From Ciona savignyi (taxonomy: Eukaryota > Chordata > Ascidiacea > Phlebobranchia > Cionidae), in contig CH003028.1 of the NCBI GenBank assembly GCA_000149265.1, positions 498,696 to 562,695 on the forward strand: a stretch of 64,000 bases of DNA, given 5' to 3'. This document shows, piece by piece, positions 61,501 through 64,000 of the stretch. Position numbers and translations under genes: made by a program. The notes under the pieces are model-generated. The model was not told where the DNA came from. It worked only from the letters and a program-made list of their open reading frames with translations, and made no database searches. Positions within the stretch are counted from its first letter, which is position 1. Each line of letters begins with the position of its first letter.

Positions 61501-62848
61501 GGGGTAATTTGTTTACGCTTGTTGTATCTGATGGGTGTATCGCCACGCATCGCTGCGCTTCGTTTCGCCCAGTTAGAGTGAAAATAATTGGAAGTATTAA
61601 CATTAAGCGACGGGCGCTTTACCAGAAGCAAAGTCCATTCTCGGGGTCACGTGATGTCCAGCACCTGCGTGGGGGCTCCACATGACGCAACAAAGGCTGT
61701 TGACAGCTCATAAAGACAGATCCCTTCGTTGCACGCACTTAGTGAAACCGCAAAATTTACCGACTTAATTTTCGAATTAGGGGGAATGAAGGGTCGGCTG
61801 ATTAGGCCGTCTGGCGTACTCATTATGCTAAGCCTTTTAAAAACACTGGGGCACGAGAGGTAAACGAGGGCTACAACGTGTATGTGGGGAATACATCTTT
61901 GGTGCAGCCGATAAAACTAGGGCGTAGGTGTTAACACTAGGGTCCGGTACAGAGGGTAAATTTGTGAAGCATGTACTAGGACTGGCGTACATGCGATGCA
62001 ATTTGCATACCGGGGAGTAAAACTTGAGTAAAGGAAGTAAAACATATGCGCAGAAAGTGGGGCTTGAGGTTAAAACGTAGGTACATATGTTACATATGTA
62101 GAGGGGGAATCATGTAACCCATTAAATCGGTCGATTTCCATAATTTTTAAACCCCGCCAGTCTATTATTGGCGAGATAGACCAAGAGGCGCCGAGCATGT
62201 GGTATTTAATGCGCGCAGTAATTAACCCCACGTGGCTACCTGACCGAATTTGGAAACGGCGAAGTGGTTTTAAACAGCAACAATTTGTTAAACCTCAGCA
62301 CGATAACACGAAAAATAAAGGAAAACTAGAAAATCAATCAACAAAATCGAAGAGCCAAACAACTCACTGTATTTGGTTTTGCTGTATGTCCCGCGCACCC
62401 TCCCATTGGGCAAAATCTCGAGGAAAAAATCGTTTTTGTTGAAAAGTCGTTTCAATCGTCGGTCGCCTTCGCCCGACAATCGTTTGTGACGTGACAGTAT
62501 TGTCGTTTGAGGCATTATTGCGTCATTTGACGTGTGAGTTCTTTTTTGGGGGTTATAATCAAAAAGGTTTCTTCGTCGGCAAAGTTTGCACATGCGCAGT
62601 AGCCGTTGCGCAAAAATCCTGCGCAGTAGGTCCGTTTGAAGTTTGGCGCAGTTTTCGCAAATATCCATTTTCGATGGCGGGTATTTCCCTTCGGTCGTAC
62701 AAACGAAACTCAGAAGTCCAAGGACGAGTAGTGACGTCACTACTCCTCGCTTTGTGACGTGTATGTGACGAAACAGTGACGTGACGTCGATCGCAGATAG
62801 TATCGATGACGTTGCGATTAGCAACCTTGGTTCCGGATTATTAAGCAT
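55564..62848 (-). CDS. Fibroblast growth factor, divergent, three exons
   Basis: Secreted receptor-tyrosine-kinase ligand. Exons 62368-62848, 56027-56133 and 55564-55779 join in phase to 267 aa. Exon 1 has a hydrophobic VTSLLVLGLLSFVC segment (a signal peptide or anchor about 40 residues in) and starts the FGF core with RRLKRLFNKNDFFLEILPNG. Exon 2, 107 bases, reads EIEVQSVSAKGVVRFFGRAS followed by GRFLSMNRQSRLYGS. Exon 3 reads SAFVERWTSNFYVTY, a basic insert SRRRKRRNRAR, then YWYIGIDKRGRPRKGK and the end AQFLPLPV. Intron positions and the small middle exon are the classic FGF plan. Oddities: the LYC cysteine is Asn, and the core cysteine before xF is Ser in SESAF. GVV.FFG.AS recalls FGF4/5/6 and FLP.PV recalls FGF9/16/20, so the subfamily is open. 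Confidence 0.88.
56134..62367 (-). other. FGF intron 1, 6.2 kb, CpG-rich and mostly repeat-free
   Basis: Far longer than other introns here. It has dense CpG and none of the SINE family common elsewhere. It contains several TGACGTCA palindromes (near 57298, 59332 and 59928) and one tRNA-like insertion (56950-57181). Reading frames up to 130 codons run in several frames, as expected in CpG-rich DNA, and none shows a family pattern. It is a good place to expect enhancers. Confidence 0.6.
56950..57181. mobile_element. Paired, inverted tRNA-Ser-like sequences flanked by direct repeats
   Basis: Plus strand from about 56978: A-box GTGGCCAAATGGTTAACGCG and B-box GGGTTCGAAACTAAGCCC about 70 bp later. 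Minus strand from about 57180: A-box GTGTGGCCGAATGGTTAACT. TTCACCGTGCA(A/G)TG occurs just outside both ends (about 56936 and 57184), like a target duplication. The stems do not form a clean tRNA, so this is more likely a tRNA-derived transposon than a tRNA gene. Confidence 0.6.
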
Positions 62849-64000
62849 GGTGACATCATTTTTGCCTCATTACTTTCAGTTCTGACGTCATTACCAGTAT
62901 TGCTAGCTCGCTGAAATGCCTGTGAAAGCAGTTATAAGGGGAAGTCCCGAAGTAATGCTTATATAAACAACTGCCCGGCTGTTTAAACTCGCCATACACT
63001 TCGTTTCACAATGTAATCCTCCGTATTTAGGCCGCTTTGTCGCTCTCTGTCTAGCGCCCAAATTTCAGTTCGGGTACCGACGCACTGGAAGCAAGGTACC
63101 CGCCCGCCCGGTGATGGTTCCAATGCGTCGAACCCATCCCCGGATCCGTAGTGGGCGCAGATTTAATCCGCGGAAATCCGCGTTTTACTTATCGACTCTG
63201 CTGGGAGAATGCTAGCGGATTTTTCTCTCTACCTTAAAGAGTAATTTAAGGCGAACCCCGAAGCACTGCCCCCCCCTGATATAGATTAATCTAATACCCC
63301 ATCAATACATTTTCAAAACAATCTGATTATTCATTTTAGTTTAAATTTAAACAAACGAAAAGTTGAAATGTAAATCGACACTTAAGTGTGTGTTTTTTTA
63401 AGTAAAGAAACATTGAACACGTCGGGAAAAAGTATGTAAAGTCCCGGGAATAGCTACGATTATGCTCACCTGGGTTGCAAAAGCCTATATAAATTTAATT
63501 CAAGTATTTGATTCGCGTATCACTCAGGCCAATTTCTTCAACGAATGAGCGAAATAAAGACAACCAAAGTAAATTAAAAACGACGCCCGTACGTTTAAAA
63601 TTTTAAAATCGTTTAAATACAAATTTCCGATTCTCGGCTGTCTTGAAAACTCGCACAAATTCGCCAGCCCGGCGGTCGGACTTAGATAAGATCGTATCTT
63701 CGACAATTCTGCCTTTTTGTACTAAGCTTAACTTCTAACCCTCGTTGCTCGAACCTTTGCTAAGTCTGTTTCTGTATGCTGTCGGTATATCAGTCAGTCT
63801 CCACTTAATTCGCTCTATAAACTAAGGGGACACGGCCGACTCTAAGGTAGGTAGGAAACCCTGTAGGCAAACCCCGAAAACGATGAACCATCGCCGGACG
63901 GAACCCCGTCGACTAAACTACGACTCCTTGTGATCGTTGACTTCAGATGAAAAAAAAGAAAAAGTTTCTCAACACGTAACAATCGAACTCCACAATCGGT
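62849..64000. other. Upstream region of the FGF gene
   Basis: CpG-rich, with no coding frame supported. It includes the TATA box at 62958-62965 and TGACGTCATTAC at about 62882. Beyond 63.0 kb I see no recognisable element. Confidence 0.5.
62958..62965 (-). promoter_or_regulatory. TATA box for the FGF gene
   Basis: Minus strand reads GTTTATATAAGC about 110 bases before the ATG at 62848. This would place transcription start near 62930 with a leader of about 80 bases. No other TATA-like sequence is closer. Confidence 0.55.

Overview
The window is eukaryotic and almost certainly from a tunicate of the genus Ciona. The evidence is AT-rich DNA, many short GT-AG introns of a few hundred bases, chordate gene content (Fringe, an FGF, condensin II, GALM), a tRNA-derived SINE repeated more than ten times, hAT and pogo MITEs, and CpG density that changes sharply along the sequence, as in the mosaically methylated Ciona genome. 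The species is inferred; I ran no search. Exon models were built by hand from splice sites, reading phase and remembered family patterns.

Layout, left to right. 0-0.45 kb: a degraded SINE and, on the minus strand, a possible first exon with a signal peptide whose gene would run off the left edge. 1.7-14.5 kb (minus): condensin-2 subunit G2 (NCAPG2), 19 exons and about 1156 aa, with hAT MITEs and SINEs in its introns. 14.5-17.2 kb: intergenic, with a pogo-like MITE. 17.2-20.6 kb (minus): galactose mutarotase, 8 exons, 349 aa. 20.9-21.96 kb (minus): an intronless Fringe glycosyltransferase. 22.97-47.09 kb (minus): a 31-exon gene for a coiled-coil protein of about 1420 aa that I cannot name with confidence; its introns hold several minisatellites. 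Nested in its intron 15 on the opposite strand (36.19-38.20 kb, plus) is a four-exon P-loop NTPase of about 212 aa. 49.9-50.2 kb (plus): the TFIIA gamma subunit, intronless. 50.7-51.6 kb (plus): an ApaH-like phosphatase, intronless. 52.2-54.8 kb: SINEs interrupted by other transposons. 55.56-62.85 kb (minus): a divergent three-exon FGF gene with a 6.2-kb first intron in CpG-rich, repeat-poor DNA. 62.85-64 kb: FGF upstream sequence, including a TATA box.

The genes do not form one pathway. NCAPG2 (chromosome condensation), TFIIA gamma (transcription), GALM (sugar metabolism) and the phosphatase (dinucleotide or cap metabolism) are housekeeping types. Fringe (Notch modification) and FGF (signalling) are developmental. 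The CpG-poor left part and CpG-rich right part fit methylated housekeeping gene bodies beside an unmethylated developmental locus.

The most unusual observations are: (1) tandem arrays that begin at 5' splice sites and re-copy the donor, in at least four introns of two neighbouring genes; (2) the FGF gene, whose exons are easily missed, which lacks the usual FGF core cysteines and carries a very basic insertion; (3) the antisense nested NTPase; (4) the ApaH-like phosphatase in a chordate; and (5) a hAT MITE inserted in a SINE with a perfect 8-bp target duplication.
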